From Paraburkholderia largidicola (GTDB taxonomy: Bacteria > Pseudomonadota > Gammaproteobacteria > Burkholderiales > Burkholderiaceae): a DNA stretch of 64,000 nucleotides. Each line of letters starts with the position of its first letter. Positions within the stretch are counted from its first letter, which is position 1. Positions 17,054-25,774 of the stretch are shown here, one piece after another. The notes beneath the pieces were generated by a model that was given only the letters and a program-made list of their open reading frames with translations, searched no databases and was not told the origin of the DNA. The position numbers and the translations under genes were made by a program. The stretch spans positions 2,666,001 to 2,730,000 of the forward strand of contig NZ_AP023174.1 of NCBI RefSeq assembly GCF_013426895.1, given 5' to 3'.

Positions 17054-18109
17054 ATGTCGTCAACCGATCTGGACTCGCCCGCCACCGAAGCCGATGGCGG
17101 CGGTGCGTCTCAGGCGAAGCAACGCGCGGCGGAAAACGTCCCGGGACTGAAGTCGTACGGCACGCTGTACGGCTCGTCGCCCGTCATGCTGGATCTCTAC
17201 GAACAGATCGACCGCGTGGCCGCGACCGATGCGACCGCGCTCATCATCGGCGAATCGGGCACCGGCAAGGAGCTGATCGCCCGCACGATTCACGACCACA
17301 GCGCACGCAAGAGCGGCGCGTTCGTCGCCGTCAACTGCGGCGCGATCCCCGACGAACTGATCGAAGCCGAACTGTTCGGCCATGAAAAAGGCAGCTTCAC
17401 AGGCGCGGTCCAAGGCCGCATCGGCTACTTCGAGCACGCGAACGGCGGCACGCTGTTTCTCGACGAAGTCACTGAAATGGCGCCCGTGCGCCAGGTGAAA
17501 CTGCTGCGCGCGCTGGAGACGGGCACCTTCTATCGCGTCGGCGGCACCGAACTGATTCGCGGCGACGTGCGCGTGATCGCCGCGACCAATCGCGACCCCG
17601 CCGTGGCGGTGAAGGAAAACGGTCTGCGCGAAGACCTGATGTACCGGCTTGCCGTGTTTCCGCTGCGCGCGCCGCCGCTGCGCGAACGCGAAGGCGACCG
17701 CGAACTGCTGGCCGTGCATTTCCTCGACGAACTCAACCGGCAGGAAGGCACGAACAAGGTGTTCAGCAAGCGCTCGATGGAAACGCTGCGCACCTGGTCG
17801 TGGCCCGGTAACGTGCGCGAGCTGAAGAACGCGGTGTATCGCGCGTTCATTCTGGCCGAGAAGGCAGTCGAACTGCCGCATCCGCATCTGATGTCGCGCG
17901 TGAAGAAGCCCGTGACGGTGGGCGACTCGATGAGTGTGTGGATCGGCACGCCGCTCGCCGACGCGCAGAAGCAGATCATTCTGGGCACGCTCAAGTATTG
18001 CGGCGGCGACAAACGACGTGCGGCGAAAGCGCTCGGCGTGAGTCTCAAGACGCTCTACAACCGCCTCAGCACCTACGGCGACGAAGAGTCGAGTCACGAG
18101 GAAAACTGA
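17054..18109 (+). CDS. Sigma-54-dependent activator without receiver domain
   Basis: A 351-residue activator: a short N-terminus (about 35 residues), an AAA+ domain with GESGTGKE, the sigma-54 loop written GSFTGA instead of GAFTGA, GGTLFLDEVTEM, and a C-terminal Fis-type HTH (RAAKALGVSLKTLYNRLS). It lacks any N-terminal sensory domain, so activity must be controlled by level or a partner protein (compare PspF and HrpR types). The start at MSSTDL was chosen; an ATG-like start 18 codons upstream is less likely. It is similar to the response regulator at 14230. Confidence 0.9.
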   Translation: MSSTDLDSPATEADGGGASQAKQRAAENVPGLKSYGTLYGSSPVMLDLYEQIDRVAATDATALIIGESGTGKELIARTIHDHSARKSGAFVAVNCGAIPDELIEAELFGHEKGSFTGAVQGRIGYFEHANGGTLFLDEVTEMAPVRQVKLLRALETGTFYRVGGTELIRGDVRVIAATNRDPAVAVKENGLREDLMYRLAVFPLRAPPLREREGDRELLAVHFLDELNRQEGTNKVFSKRSMETLRTWSWPGNVRELKNAVYRAFILAEKAVELPHPHLMSRVKKPVTVGDSMSVWIGTPLADAQKQIILGTLKYCGGDKRRAAKALGVSLKTLYNRLSTYGDEESSHEEN

Positions 18110-18480
18110 CTTGCAGCGACGCGCGCAGCTCGTTGCGCGCTAGTCGTTTTTACGGTTCTTGCACGTCGTTCTTCGCGCCATTTTTCCTCGCTCGGGTTCG
18201 CGGCTTCCTATCGAGCCGCGTCATATCTCCTGTCCCGCCACGCTGTTCGCGAACACTCGCACCAGCCCCGCCTCACGCCTTGCTCAGGCATGCCGACTGC
18301 TCCTCACGCCAAACAGAAAGGCCACGGCGACGCAGCATCTTTTGCAATTGCTTGCATTTTCCCTATGCCAATTACAAAACGCATCCTGCACAATGCCGCA
18401 GCGAAAAAATCAGATGTAGTCTGCCTTCGCGCTGGCGCGCTCCACGCGCGAGAGGCACGAGCAGGAGCGATGACGAAGAA
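18110..18480. other. Intergenic region
   Basis: No convincing gene. A hairpin GCGCGCA/TGCGCGC at 18121-18140 followed by a T-rich stretch can terminate the sigma-54 activator. A 30-codon ORF at 18471, with AGGAG upstream, overlaps the next gene out of frame and is noted only as a possible leader. Confidence 0.4.
18121..18151 (+). terminator. Possible terminator after the sigma-54 activator
   Basis: 7-bp stem GCGCGCA (18121-18127) with TGCGCGC (18134-18140), then TAGTCGTTTTT. Confidence 0.5.
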
Positions 18481-19068
18481 ATGCAAAAAGCAATGCACCG
18501 TGACAAACAAGCCGCGCAGCCCAGCGCAATGCGGCGATCGATCTTCCCGAGCGCCACGCTGATTGCAGCCCTGGCCGTCGCCGTCACCACGACGCTGAGC
18601 GGATGCGGATCGCTCTACTCGGAAGGTGCCACGGCAGGCGCTGGTATCGCGGGCGCGGCCATCGCGGGGAGTGTGACGAACAACGCCGCCGTCGCCACGG
18701 GTATCGGCCTGGGTGCCGTCGCCGCAGCGCGCGCCGGCGTGCAGTACTCCGAACGCGTCATCCATCGCAACACGCAGGACAGCATCGCTGTTGTCGCCGG
18801 CCCGCTCGCCGTCGGCGCGGTCGCGCCTTGGAGCATTACGCATTCGGTGCCGCTCGAAGAAGACGAGCATGGCCGCGTAACGGTCAGCCGTACGATCAGT
18901 GCGGGCGAACTCGACTGCAAGGAAATCGTCTTCTCCGTGGATAAAACCGCGACGAAGAACGTGCCCGCGTCGAGCGCGTTCTACGTCGCCTCGATCTGCC
19001 GCGACGGCACCGCGTGGAAGTGGGCGTCGGCCGAGCCCGCGACCGAACGTTGGGGCTCGCTGCAATGA
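18481..19068 (+). CDS. Lipoprotein, first of a tandem paralogous pair
   Basis: A 195-residue lipoprotein with lipobox LSGC at about residue 42. A glycine-rich segment (GAGIAGAAIAGSV) follows, then a soluble domain ending in WKWASAEPATERWGSLQ, nearly the same C-terminus as the next gene. The start is uncertain: ATG at 18481 or 18493, or an internal Met at 18529 that gives a compact signal peptide; none has a good ribosome site. The stop overlaps the next ATG (ATGA), so translation is coupled. Function unknown; two cysteines are conserved between the copies (DCKEIVFSV and ICKEFVFSV regions). Confidence 0.75.
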   Translation: MQKAMHRDKQAAQPSAMRRSIFPSATLIAALAVAVTTTLSGCGSLYSEGATAGAGIAGAAIAGSVTNNAAVATGIGLGAVAAARAGVQYSERVIHRNTQDSIAVVAGPLAVGAVAPWSITHSVPLEEDEHGRVTVSRTISAGELDCKEIVFSVDKTATKNVPASSAFYVASICRDGTAWKWASAEPATERWGSLQ

Positions 19069-19619
19069 GCGCGCGCCCGTCAACCCGAAGCCTGAGCGCG
19101 GCGACGGCGGTGCGGCTCGCGCTCGTCGGCGCGTTGTGCATCGGCGGGGGCGCGATCGTCGGCGGCTGCAGTTCGGCTTCTGTCGGCGCGGCGGCCGGCG
19201 CTGGCGCCGGCGCAGCGACGGGCATCGTCACCGCGAACCCCGCTGTGGGCATCGGCGTCGGCATTGCCGTGCAGGCCGCCACCAACGAAGCTGTCGCCCG
19301 CTATCTTCGCGTGATGCATTCCGATCAGCAGAACGTGATTGCGGCACTGGCGGGCGCGATGCCTGTCGGCGAGACACGCGACTGGAGCGTCAAGCACACG
19401 CTGCCCATCGAGAACGGCCACGGCCAGGTGCGCGTGACGCGTGCGTTTGCGTCGTCGCTCGCGATCTGCAAGGAGTTCGTGTTCTCCGTCATCGACGGCG
19501 ACAAGCCCGACGCGAAGGTCGACTGGTACACGGCGAGCGCCTGCCAGCAGGACAACAAGGGGTACTGGAAGTGGGCGTCGGCGGAACCGGCTGTCGAGCG
19601 CTGGGGCAATCTGCAGTAA
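19065..19619 (+). CDS. Lipoprotein, second of a tandem paralogous pair
   Basis: A 184-residue lipoprotein with lipobox GGCS near residue 35, a glycine-rich helix (GAAAGAGAGAATGIV) and a domain paralogous to the upstream gene: WSVKHTLP, RVTRAFA, CKEFVFSV and the final WKWASAEPAVERWGNLQ. The 4-bp overlap and shared domain point to tandem duplication. A strong terminator follows. Confidence 0.8.
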   Translation: MSARPSTRSLSAATAVRLALVGALCIGGGAIVGGCSSASVGAAAGAGAGAATGIVTANPAVGIGVGIAVQAATNEAVARYLRVMHSDQQNVIAALAGAMPVGETRDWSVKHTLPIENGHGQVRVTRAFASSLAICKEFVFSVIDGDKPDAKVDWYTASACQQDNKGYWKWASAEPAVERWGNLQ

Positions 19620-19648
19620 CGCTGCTCACTGCGCGGCAAACAAAACAA

Positions 19649-19677
19649 AGGGGAGCCGCGCGGCTCCCCTTCTTTTT
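19649..19677 (+). terminator. Rho-independent terminator after the lipoprotein pair
   Basis: 10-bp inverted repeat AGGGGAGCCG/CGGCTCCCCT (19649-19670) then TCTTTTTT. Confidence 0.85.
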
Positions 19678-19703
19678 TCACAAACGCGATTCACACGTTG
19701 CCG

Positions 19704-21047
19704 TCAGGACTCGACGTCCTCGAGGCTGAAAATTTCCGTCTGGTCGTTATACGAGAATATCTCGGCATAACGGCCCCAGTTGATGACGGCATCGAGCGTC
19801 TCTTCGGCGGCGCTATCCGACAGGAAGTCTTCCAGTTCCTGCTCGAAGCGCACGCGCGGCGCGCGGTGTCCCGGCCGCTCGTTCAGCACCTTCTTGATCC
19901 GTGCCGCGAGCGGCACGTGCTTGAGCAGATGGTCGGCGAACATCAACTTGCGCTCCTGCGTGCCGAACTCGGCGAACACGCGCGCGGGCGGCGTCAGGAA
20001 AATGTCGCCTTCACGCACGTCCGCGAAACCGAGATGCTGCAGCACTTCGGCGATCGGGAACAGATCGTCCACCTCCAGATGCAGCGAGCGCGCGATTTCC
20101 GGCATGTCCGCGCGGCCATGATACGGCGCGGCCGCGAGCGTTTCGATCAGACCCGCCATCAGGTTGGTCGACACATGCGGCAGCCAGCTGTGCAGCTCCA
20201 GCCCCTTCTTCGTCGATTCGTCTTTCTGACGCGCCGTCATCTTCGCGTAGATGTCGTCGACGAGGCGCCGGAACGCCGGGTCCAGACGGTTGCGCGGATG
20301 CTTGAACGGCACCTTGATCTCGGCGATCACGCGGCCCGGATTCGACGACAGCACGAGGATGCGGTCGCACATGAACACGGCTTCCTCGATGTTGTGCGTG
20401 ACGATCAGCACCGACTTGATCGGCATGCGCCCTTGCGTCCACAGATCGAGCAGGTCGGTACGCAGCGTCTCGGCCGTCAGCACGTCGAGCGCGGAGAACG
20501 GCTCGTCCATCAGCAGCAGCGTCGGATCGACCACCAGCGCGCGCGCAAAGCCGACGCGCTGGCGCATGCCGCCCGACAGCTCGCGCGGATACGCGTTCTC
20601 AAAGCCGTCGAGACCGATCAGGTCGATCGCCGCAAGCGCGCGTTCGCGGCGCGCACGCGCGCCGACGCCGAGCGCCTCGAGACCTGCTTCCACGTTCTGC
20701 AGCACGGTCAGCCACGGAAACAGCGCGAAGGTCTGGAACACCATCGCGACGCCTTCGGCGGGCCCCTTGAGCGGCTTGCCCATATACGTCACTTCACCGC
20801 CCGTCGGCTCGATCAGGCCGGCGATGATACGCAGCAGCGTCGACTTGCCCGAGCCCGAACGGCCGAGCAACCCGACGATCTCGCCTTCACGAAGCGACAG
20901 ATTGGCGTCGTCGAGGACGAGCAGTTCGCCCTGGGTCTTGTTGAATCCGCGGCACACGTCCTTGACGCGCAGGATTTCTTCACCGAGGCGCGGCGGCATC
21001 GGCGGCGTCTGGATCGGCGCGGCGGTTACGGTTTTCGGATTTTGCAT
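19704..21047 (-). CDS. ABC transporter ATPase with AAA-associated C-terminal domain
   Basis: A 447-residue ATPase of the nitrate/sulfonate/taurine group. The N-terminal ABC domain (about 25-275) has Walker A GRSGSGKST, Q-loop VFQTFALFPWLTV, signature LSGGMRQR and Walker B LLLMDEPFSALD. The C-terminal 150 residues match the AAA-associated domain found only in some members, with a helix-rich region (ARSLHLEVDDLFPIAEVLQ). It forms an operon with the permease upstream (22 bp gap). No binding protein is near, so substrate is unknown. Confidence 0.9.
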   Translation of the reverse strand: MQNPKTVTAAPIQTPPMPPRLGEEILRVKDVCRGFNKTQGELLVLDDANLSLREGEIVGLLGRSGSGKSTLLRIIAGLIEPTGGEVTYMGKPLKGPAEGVAMVFQTFALFPWLTVLQNVEAGLEALGVGARARRERALAAIDLIGLDGFENAYPRELSGGMRQRVGFARALVVDPTLLLMDEPFSALDVLTAETLRTDLLDLWTQGRMPIKSVLIVTHNIEEAVFMCDRILVLSSNPGRVIAEIKVPFKHPRNRLDPAFRRLVDDIYAKMTARQKDESTKKGLELHSWLPHVSTNLMAGLIETLAAAPYHGRADMPEIARSLHLEVDDLFPIAEVLQHLGFADVREGDIFLTPPARVFAEFGTQERKLMFADHLLKHVPLAARIKKVLNERPGHRAPRVRFEQELEDFLSDSAAEETLDAVINWGRYAEIFSYNDQTEIFSLEDVES

Positions 21048-21069
21048 CGCGTTTTGCCTTCAATGAATC

Positions 21070-22824
21070 TCAATCGAGCCGCAGGCGGCTTTCGGCGTAG
21101 GCGTACAGCGGACGCCACAACACGCGATTGAAGAGGGACACGAACAGGGACATCACCGCGATGCCCAGAATGATCTTCGGATAGTCGCCCGCGGCCGTGT
21201 ACTGCGCGATATACGCGCCGAGACCGTGCGCGGCGAGTCGGGTATCGCCCCACTGCACGGCTTCCGCGACGATGCTCGCGTTCCACGCGCCGCCCGAGGC
21301 GGTGATCGCGCCCGTCACGTAGTACGGGAACACGCCCGGCAGCATGGCCTGGCGCCACCATTGCCAGCCGCGGATGCGGAAGTTCTTCGCGGCTTCCCTG
21401 TAGTCGTTCGGATACGCGCTTGCGCCCGCAATCACGTTGAACAGGATATACCACTGCGTGCCGAGCACGATCAGCGGCGACAGCCAGATGTCCGGGTTCA
21501 GATTGAACTTGACGATCACGATCACGAAAACCGGGAACAGCAGGTTCGCCGGGAACGCCGCGAGGAACTGCGCGACCGGCTGGATCTTCTCGGCGAGCGC
21601 GGGACGCAGCCCGATCAGCACGCCGATGGGCAGCCACACCACCGACGCAAGCGCGATCAGCACCGTCACGCGCAGCAGCGTGATGAGGCCGAGCACGAAC
21701 ACATGGCCGACCTCATCGAGCGTCACGCCCGTGCGTACATACGCAACCACGCGATACACGACGAAGGCCGTCGCCAGCACGACGATCACGGCCCAGATGA
21801 TGTCGCCCGTCCTGGACGGCTTGAGCACGGCCGGCTTCGCGAACTTCACGGGGCCGACGCTCGGCCAGCGGATCGGCACGCGCGCGGCCTTCGCGAACAT
21901 CCAGCCGATGGGGACGAGCAGCCGGTGAATCAGCCGCGTGCGGCGGATCAGGTCGAGCAGCCACGATTCGGGCGCATCGCCGGAACTCGTGTTCTCCATG
22001 CGGAACTTGTCCGACCACGCGACGAGCGGGCGGAACAGGAACTGGTCGTAGGCGAGAATCACGACCGTCATCGTCAAGATCACCCAGCCGATCGCGTGCA
22101 GATTCTTCTCGGAGATCGCCGCCGCCAGATACGCGCCGATGCCCGGCAACGTGATGGTGTGATTGCCGACCGTGATCGCCTCGGAGGCGACCACGAAGAA
22201 CCAGCCGCCCGACATCGACATCATCATGTTCCAGATGAGGCCCGGCATCGAGAACGGCACTTCGAGCTTCCAGAAGCGTTGCCACGACGTCAGATGGAAG
22301 CCCTTCGACACCTCGTCCAGATCGCGCGGCACGGTGCGCAGCGACTGGTAGAAGCTGAAGGTCATGTTCCAGGCCTGGCTGGTGAAGATCGCGAAGATCG
22401 CGGCCAGCTCGGCGCCCAGCACGCGCGACGGAAAGAGCGCGAGGAAGAACGTCACCGTGAACGAGATGTAGCCGAGCACGGGCACCGACTGCAGGATGTC
22501 GAGAATCGGCACCAGCACCTGGCCCGCGCGGCGGCTCTTCGCAGCGAGCGTTCCGTAGACCAGCGTGAAGGTCAGCGACGCGACCATCGCGGCGAGCATG
22601 CGCAGCGTGGTACGCAGCGCGTACTCGGGCAGGTTCGCCGGATCGAGCGAGATCGGCTCGCTTTGCAGCGTCGAGATGGGCGCCAGCGTCTCGTGGAAGC
22701 CGACAACGGCCATCGCGATCACGCAGATGATGAGCGGAAACGCAATGAAATCCCAACGATTGGGCAGTACCCGCCACGCCGACGCGTTGGCGGTGCGATT
22801 CAGGGTGAAGCTGAACAGATCCAT
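21070..22824 (-). CDS. ABC transporter permease, two fused BPD domains
   Basis: A 584-residue permease with two binding-protein-dependent transport domains in tandem, each of about six helices. Each has an EAA-type loop: SKGFHLTSWQRFWKLEVPFSMPG in the first half, and EAAKNFRIRGWQWWRQAMLPG in the second. The fusion replaces the usual homodimer or pair of permeases. The start MDLFSFTLNR was chosen, with GGGAGGG upstream; the longer ORF form is unlikely. It is cotranscribed with the ATPase. Confidence 0.9.
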   Translation of the reverse strand: MDLFSFTLNRTANASAWRVLPNRWDFIAFPLIICVIAMAVVGFHETLAPISTLQSEPISLDPANLPEYALRTTLRMLAAMVASLTFTLVYGTLAAKSRRAGQVLVPILDILQSVPVLGYISFTVTFFLALFPSRVLGAELAAIFAIFTSQAWNMTFSFYQSLRTVPRDLDEVSKGFHLTSWQRFWKLEVPFSMPGLIWNMMMSMSGGWFFVVASEAITVGNHTITLPGIGAYLAAAISEKNLHAIGWVILTMTVVILAYDQFLFRPLVAWSDKFRMENTSSGDAPESWLLDLIRRTRLIHRLLVPIGWMFAKAARVPIRWPSVGPVKFAKPAVLKPSRTGDIIWAVIVVLATAFVVYRVVAYVRTGVTLDEVGHVFVLGLITLLRVTVLIALASVVWLPIGVLIGLRPALAEKIQPVAQFLAAFPANLLFPVFVIVIVKFNLNPDIWLSPLIVLGTQWYILFNVIAGASAYPNDYREAAKNFRIRGWQWWRQAMLPGVFPYYVTGAITASGGAWNASIVAEAVQWGDTRLAAHGLGAYIAQYTAAGDYPKIILGIAVMSLFVSLFNRVLWRPLYAYAESRLRLD

Positions 22825-23543
22825 CAGGCGGCCCTCCCTTCCCGGTGGGATACAAACTTGCCGCAAGCCATGATGGCTACGCGCGCGCCGGCATGGCTGG
22901 CGGCGGCGCGACGGTCCGAGGATCGATCCGGAAAGCGGAAATCAGGCATGGCAAAACGCTAATGCGCGGTAAATCGTTGGCGTTCAATACGCATTGGCCG
23001 GCGACGGATACGTCGCGCGGCGCCCCGTGCGGCCTGCACTTACGGCCGGCGCAATCGTGTTGCGCGGGCCGCCGCCAGCAGGCCAGCGAGCTTTCCTCAT
23101 TTTGGACGGCACGACACTACTACAACCTGTGTGACAGAAACAACCGTTGACATTCAAATGTCACGCTGGATGGTTACCGGAATGGATCTGTAAGCAGCAG
23201 GCCGCGTGCATCAACAGGCCGGCTCGCGCGCCCGCTTCGTACGAACCGTCGCGTGCGAGCCACAATCCGATGACCGCGCCGCTATTCAGAAAGTCCCGCT
23301 GCAGGCCGTTAATACCCCACACGGGACATTCGCACGCGCAAATCCTGGCTAGCGTCGGGCCGTACGGCGGTTAAAATCGGGATGCGGCGAGACCTGCTGG
23401 CCGACGGCGACGAGGACGGCGGCGCAGCGCATCTATCCTGGCTCCGTGCGGCGCACGGTGAAAATCGGCAGGAACGGCCCAGCGCCAGCGCGTTGCAACG
23501 AAAGACGTTGTTGCATGAATCAGTCAGACGGATCAGAGGGTCG
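22825..23543. other. Divergent intergenic region
   Basis: 719 bp without a supported gene, between the leftward ABC operon and the rightward diguanylate cyclase. Its ORFs have no family features. It contains the dyad at 23148-23163 listed separately. Confidence 0.4.
23148..23163. promoter_or_regulatory. Perfect 7-bp dyad, candidate operator
   Basis: TGACATT-CA-AATGTCA, perfect arms with a 2-bp centre. It lies 324 bp upstream of the ABC permease start and 381 bp upstream of the cyclase, and also contains a TTGACA-like -35 hexamer. Regulator unknown. Confidence 0.3.
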
Positions 23544-25223
23544 ATGAAAAGGACAACCTTGCGCCAGGCATTGGGACCGGCCAGTTTCGTACTGGTCGTG
23601 CTCGCATGCTGGTTCGCCTCCGGCCTGGTCGCGGACCGGATGGTACAGCAAGAACTGGATACCGCCCTGCGCCAGCAGCGGCAAATGTCCGCCTCGATCG
23701 TCTACAACATGGCCGAAGTGATCGCGAGCGACCTGGCGATGTCCCGGGCGATACCCGCCACCATGGCCGAACTCGGCGTGATCCAGCAGGCGCTGACGCA
23801 CTCGCAGAATTATGCCGCGTCGGGCGTCGACCTGGAACCCGCGCATCGCGAAGAACTGCTGAAGTCGCCGGAACTGGCGGGCATCAACGGTTTCCTGCGC
23901 GACGCCCAAGGCTTCTCGGGCCTCGACATCATCTGGCTGGTCAACGCCAACGGACTGTGCGTCGCGGCGAGCAACGCGCAAAACGCGCATTCGTTCGTCG
24001 GGCTCGACATGCGCTCGCGCAGCTACCTGACCAACGCCCTCCTCGGCGCGTTCGGCGAGGCATACGGCGTGGGCCGCATGAGCGGCGAGCCGGGCATCTT
24101 CATCTCGGCGCCCGTCTACGACGACGGCCTGCTGGTCGGCGCGATCGTCGCCAAGGTCGGCATCGCGCGGCTGCGCCACTGGGTCGCGCATGCCGGCACC
24201 TTCGTCACCGACGACAACGGTGTCGTCATCATGGCGCACAACGCGTCGCTCGAAGGCCAGGCCATGCCGAACTCGCGCGTCACGCAGATGAACGCGGTCG
24301 AGCGCATGGGCACTTACCATCGCGACCAGTTTTCGACCATCCAGATCCAACCCGTCAAGAGCCAGGTTCGCGGCGACGCGCCGTGGGTGCCGACCGCGAT
24401 CGCCGACCAACTGTTCGACATGCCCGGCCAACCGATCCCGACGCTCTACCAGTCGCGCAGCGGGTTGAATTCGGGTCTGTCCGCGCATCTCGTCGATCCG
24501 CTCGTCGCGTGGCCCGAGCTGATGCGCAACCACAAGCGCGACCATCTGCTGGTGTTCCTGACGCTCGCGGGCACGGTGGCGCTCGCCTGGGTCATCACCG
24601 TGTCGTATCTGCGCGAGCGGCGCCATCACCGCGCCACCCGCGTGCTGGCCGAGCAGCTGCAGTCGGCGAACACGCTGCTATCGGCGGAAGCCCGTCACGA
24701 CGCGCTGACGGGCGCGCTGTCGCGCCGCTATTTCCTCGATCTGCTGCGTCATGAGATCGACCGCGCACGCGCGACGGGCGAACCGCTGTGCATGGCGATC
24801 GCCGACCTCGATCATTTCAAGCAGATCAACGACCGCTTCGGTCACGCCGCCGGCGACCGCGCGCTCGAACACTTCGTCGATACCTGCCGCACCGAGTTGC
24901 GCGGCAGCGACGCGATCGGCCGGCTGGGTGGCGAGGAATTCGGCATTCTGCTGCCGTCGACGCCGCTCGGCACCGGCCTCGAAGTAGTCGAGCGGCTGCG
25001 CGTGCGTCTGAAGGCGACGCCGTCGGCGAAGCTGCCGCAATCGGTGGGCTTGAGCGTGAGCATCGGCATTACCGAACTGTCGGCGGAAGATCTGCCCGAG
25101 CGCATCATCAGCCGCGCCGACCAGGCGCTCTATGCCGCGAAACAGGGCGGACGAGACCGCAGCGAGGCCGTGCCGCCCGATGACACCGCGCCGCCCACAC
25201 GCACGCCCGCCAATGCCTGGTGA
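23544..25223 (+). CDS. Membrane diguanylate cyclase with periplasmic Cache-type sensor
   Basis: A 559-residue protein. Helix 1 (about 9-28), a periplasmic sensor of about 300 residues with Cache-like features (LDIIWLVNANGLCVAAS; VGLDMRSRSYLTNALLG; GIFISAPVYDDGLLVGAIVAKV), helix 2 (LLVFLTLAGTVALAWVITV), then a GGDEF domain. The active site is GGEEF, a working variant, and the inhibitory I-site RGSD lies five residues before it. It makes cyclic di-GMP in response to a periplasmic ligand. GAGGG precedes the ATG. Confidence 0.92.
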   Translation: MKRTTLRQALGPASFVLVVLACWFASGLVADRMVQQELDTALRQQRQMSASIVYNMAEVIASDLAMSRAIPATMAELGVIQQALTHSQNYAASGVDLEPAHREELLKSPELAGINGFLRDAQGFSGLDIIWLVNANGLCVAASNAQNAHSFVGLDMRSRSYLTNALLGAFGEAYGVGRMSGEPGIFISAPVYDDGLLVGAIVAKVGIARLRHWVAHAGTFVTDDNGVVIMAHNASLEGQAMPNSRVTQMNAVERMGTYHRDQFSTIQIQPVKSQVRGDAPWVPTAIADQLFDMPGQPIPTLYQSRSGLNSGLSAHLVDPLVAWPELMRNHKRDHLLVFLTLAGTVALAWVITVSYLRERRHHRATRVLAEQLQSANTLLSAEARHDALTGALSRRYFLDLLRHEIDRARATGEPLCMAIADLDHFKQINDRFGHAAGDRALEHFVDTCRTELRGSDAIGRLGGEEFGILLPSTPLGTGLEVVERLRVRLKATPSAKLPQSVGLSVSIGITELSAEDLPERIISRADQALYAAKQGGRDRSEAVPPDDTAPPTRTPANAW

Positions 25224-25399
25224 CGCCTGCTGGCCGAGTCTGGCGACGCCGGGTAAGTCAACGAAACACTCTCTGACCAGTCAGCGATGCACAATGCATC
25301 GCGCATGTCGAAGCCGCCGGGCAAGCGGAGCTTAAGCAGGTATCATCGACTTTCATCCGAAAGTTGTGATCACCGCTTTACGCTCCCCCGGAGGTTCGC

Positions 25400-25666
25400 A
25401 TGAAGGGAAATCTGGTCATCGTCTGCCGCGATCAGGACGCTGACGCTTTCGATCATCTGCTCGCAGAGTACGGCGCGTTTCAGACGCGCCTGTCGTCGAC
25501 CGCGTGGTATCTGAAGCTGGAAGTGGCGCCCGAAGTAATACAGGAAGAAATTCTCACGCGTCTTGGCAAGTACACGACGCACTACATCTTCGAGGCGGAC
25601 ACGGTGACGTGGAATACCGTGGACAGCGAAGCCGCTGCCGCGCTCAACACGCTCTTCACCGAATAG
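25400..25666 (+). CDS. Small protein of possible Cas2/SinR-like fold
   Basis: An 88-residue protein beginning MKGNLVIVCRDQDADAFDHL. The predicted order strand-helix-strand-helix-strand (LVIVCRD; AFDHLLAEYG; STAWYLKLEV; VIQEEILTRLG; THYIFEADTV) resembles the ferredoxin-like fold of Cas2-like SinR proteins, including an S/T-x-W strand. No Cas genes or CRISPR array are near, so a role in adaptation is not suggested. GGAGG precedes the ATG. It stands alone. Confidence 0.7.
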   Translation: MKGNLVIVCRDQDADAFDHLLAEYGAFQTRLSSTAWYLKLEVAPEVIQEEILTRLGKYTTHYIFEADTVTWNTVDSEAAAALNTLFTE

Positions 25667-25774
25667 GCAGGTTGACTGCCTGAACGACCGGGATTAAAGG
25701 GGCAGTCGATTCATTCATTTGGCCCCAGCCCGCTCCTGACATGCCGCGCAGACGAAGCGCGCGGCGCATCACAC

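Noticed and set aside
18290..18562. ORF overlapping the first lipoprotein gene
   Set aside because: Out of frame with the lipoprotein, basic random-looking product; only a weak case for a short leader starting at 18471.
22845..23150. 101-codon ORF in the ABC-cyclase gap
   Set aside because: No ribosome site, odd composition, and overlaps the 5' end of the permease transcript on the other strand.
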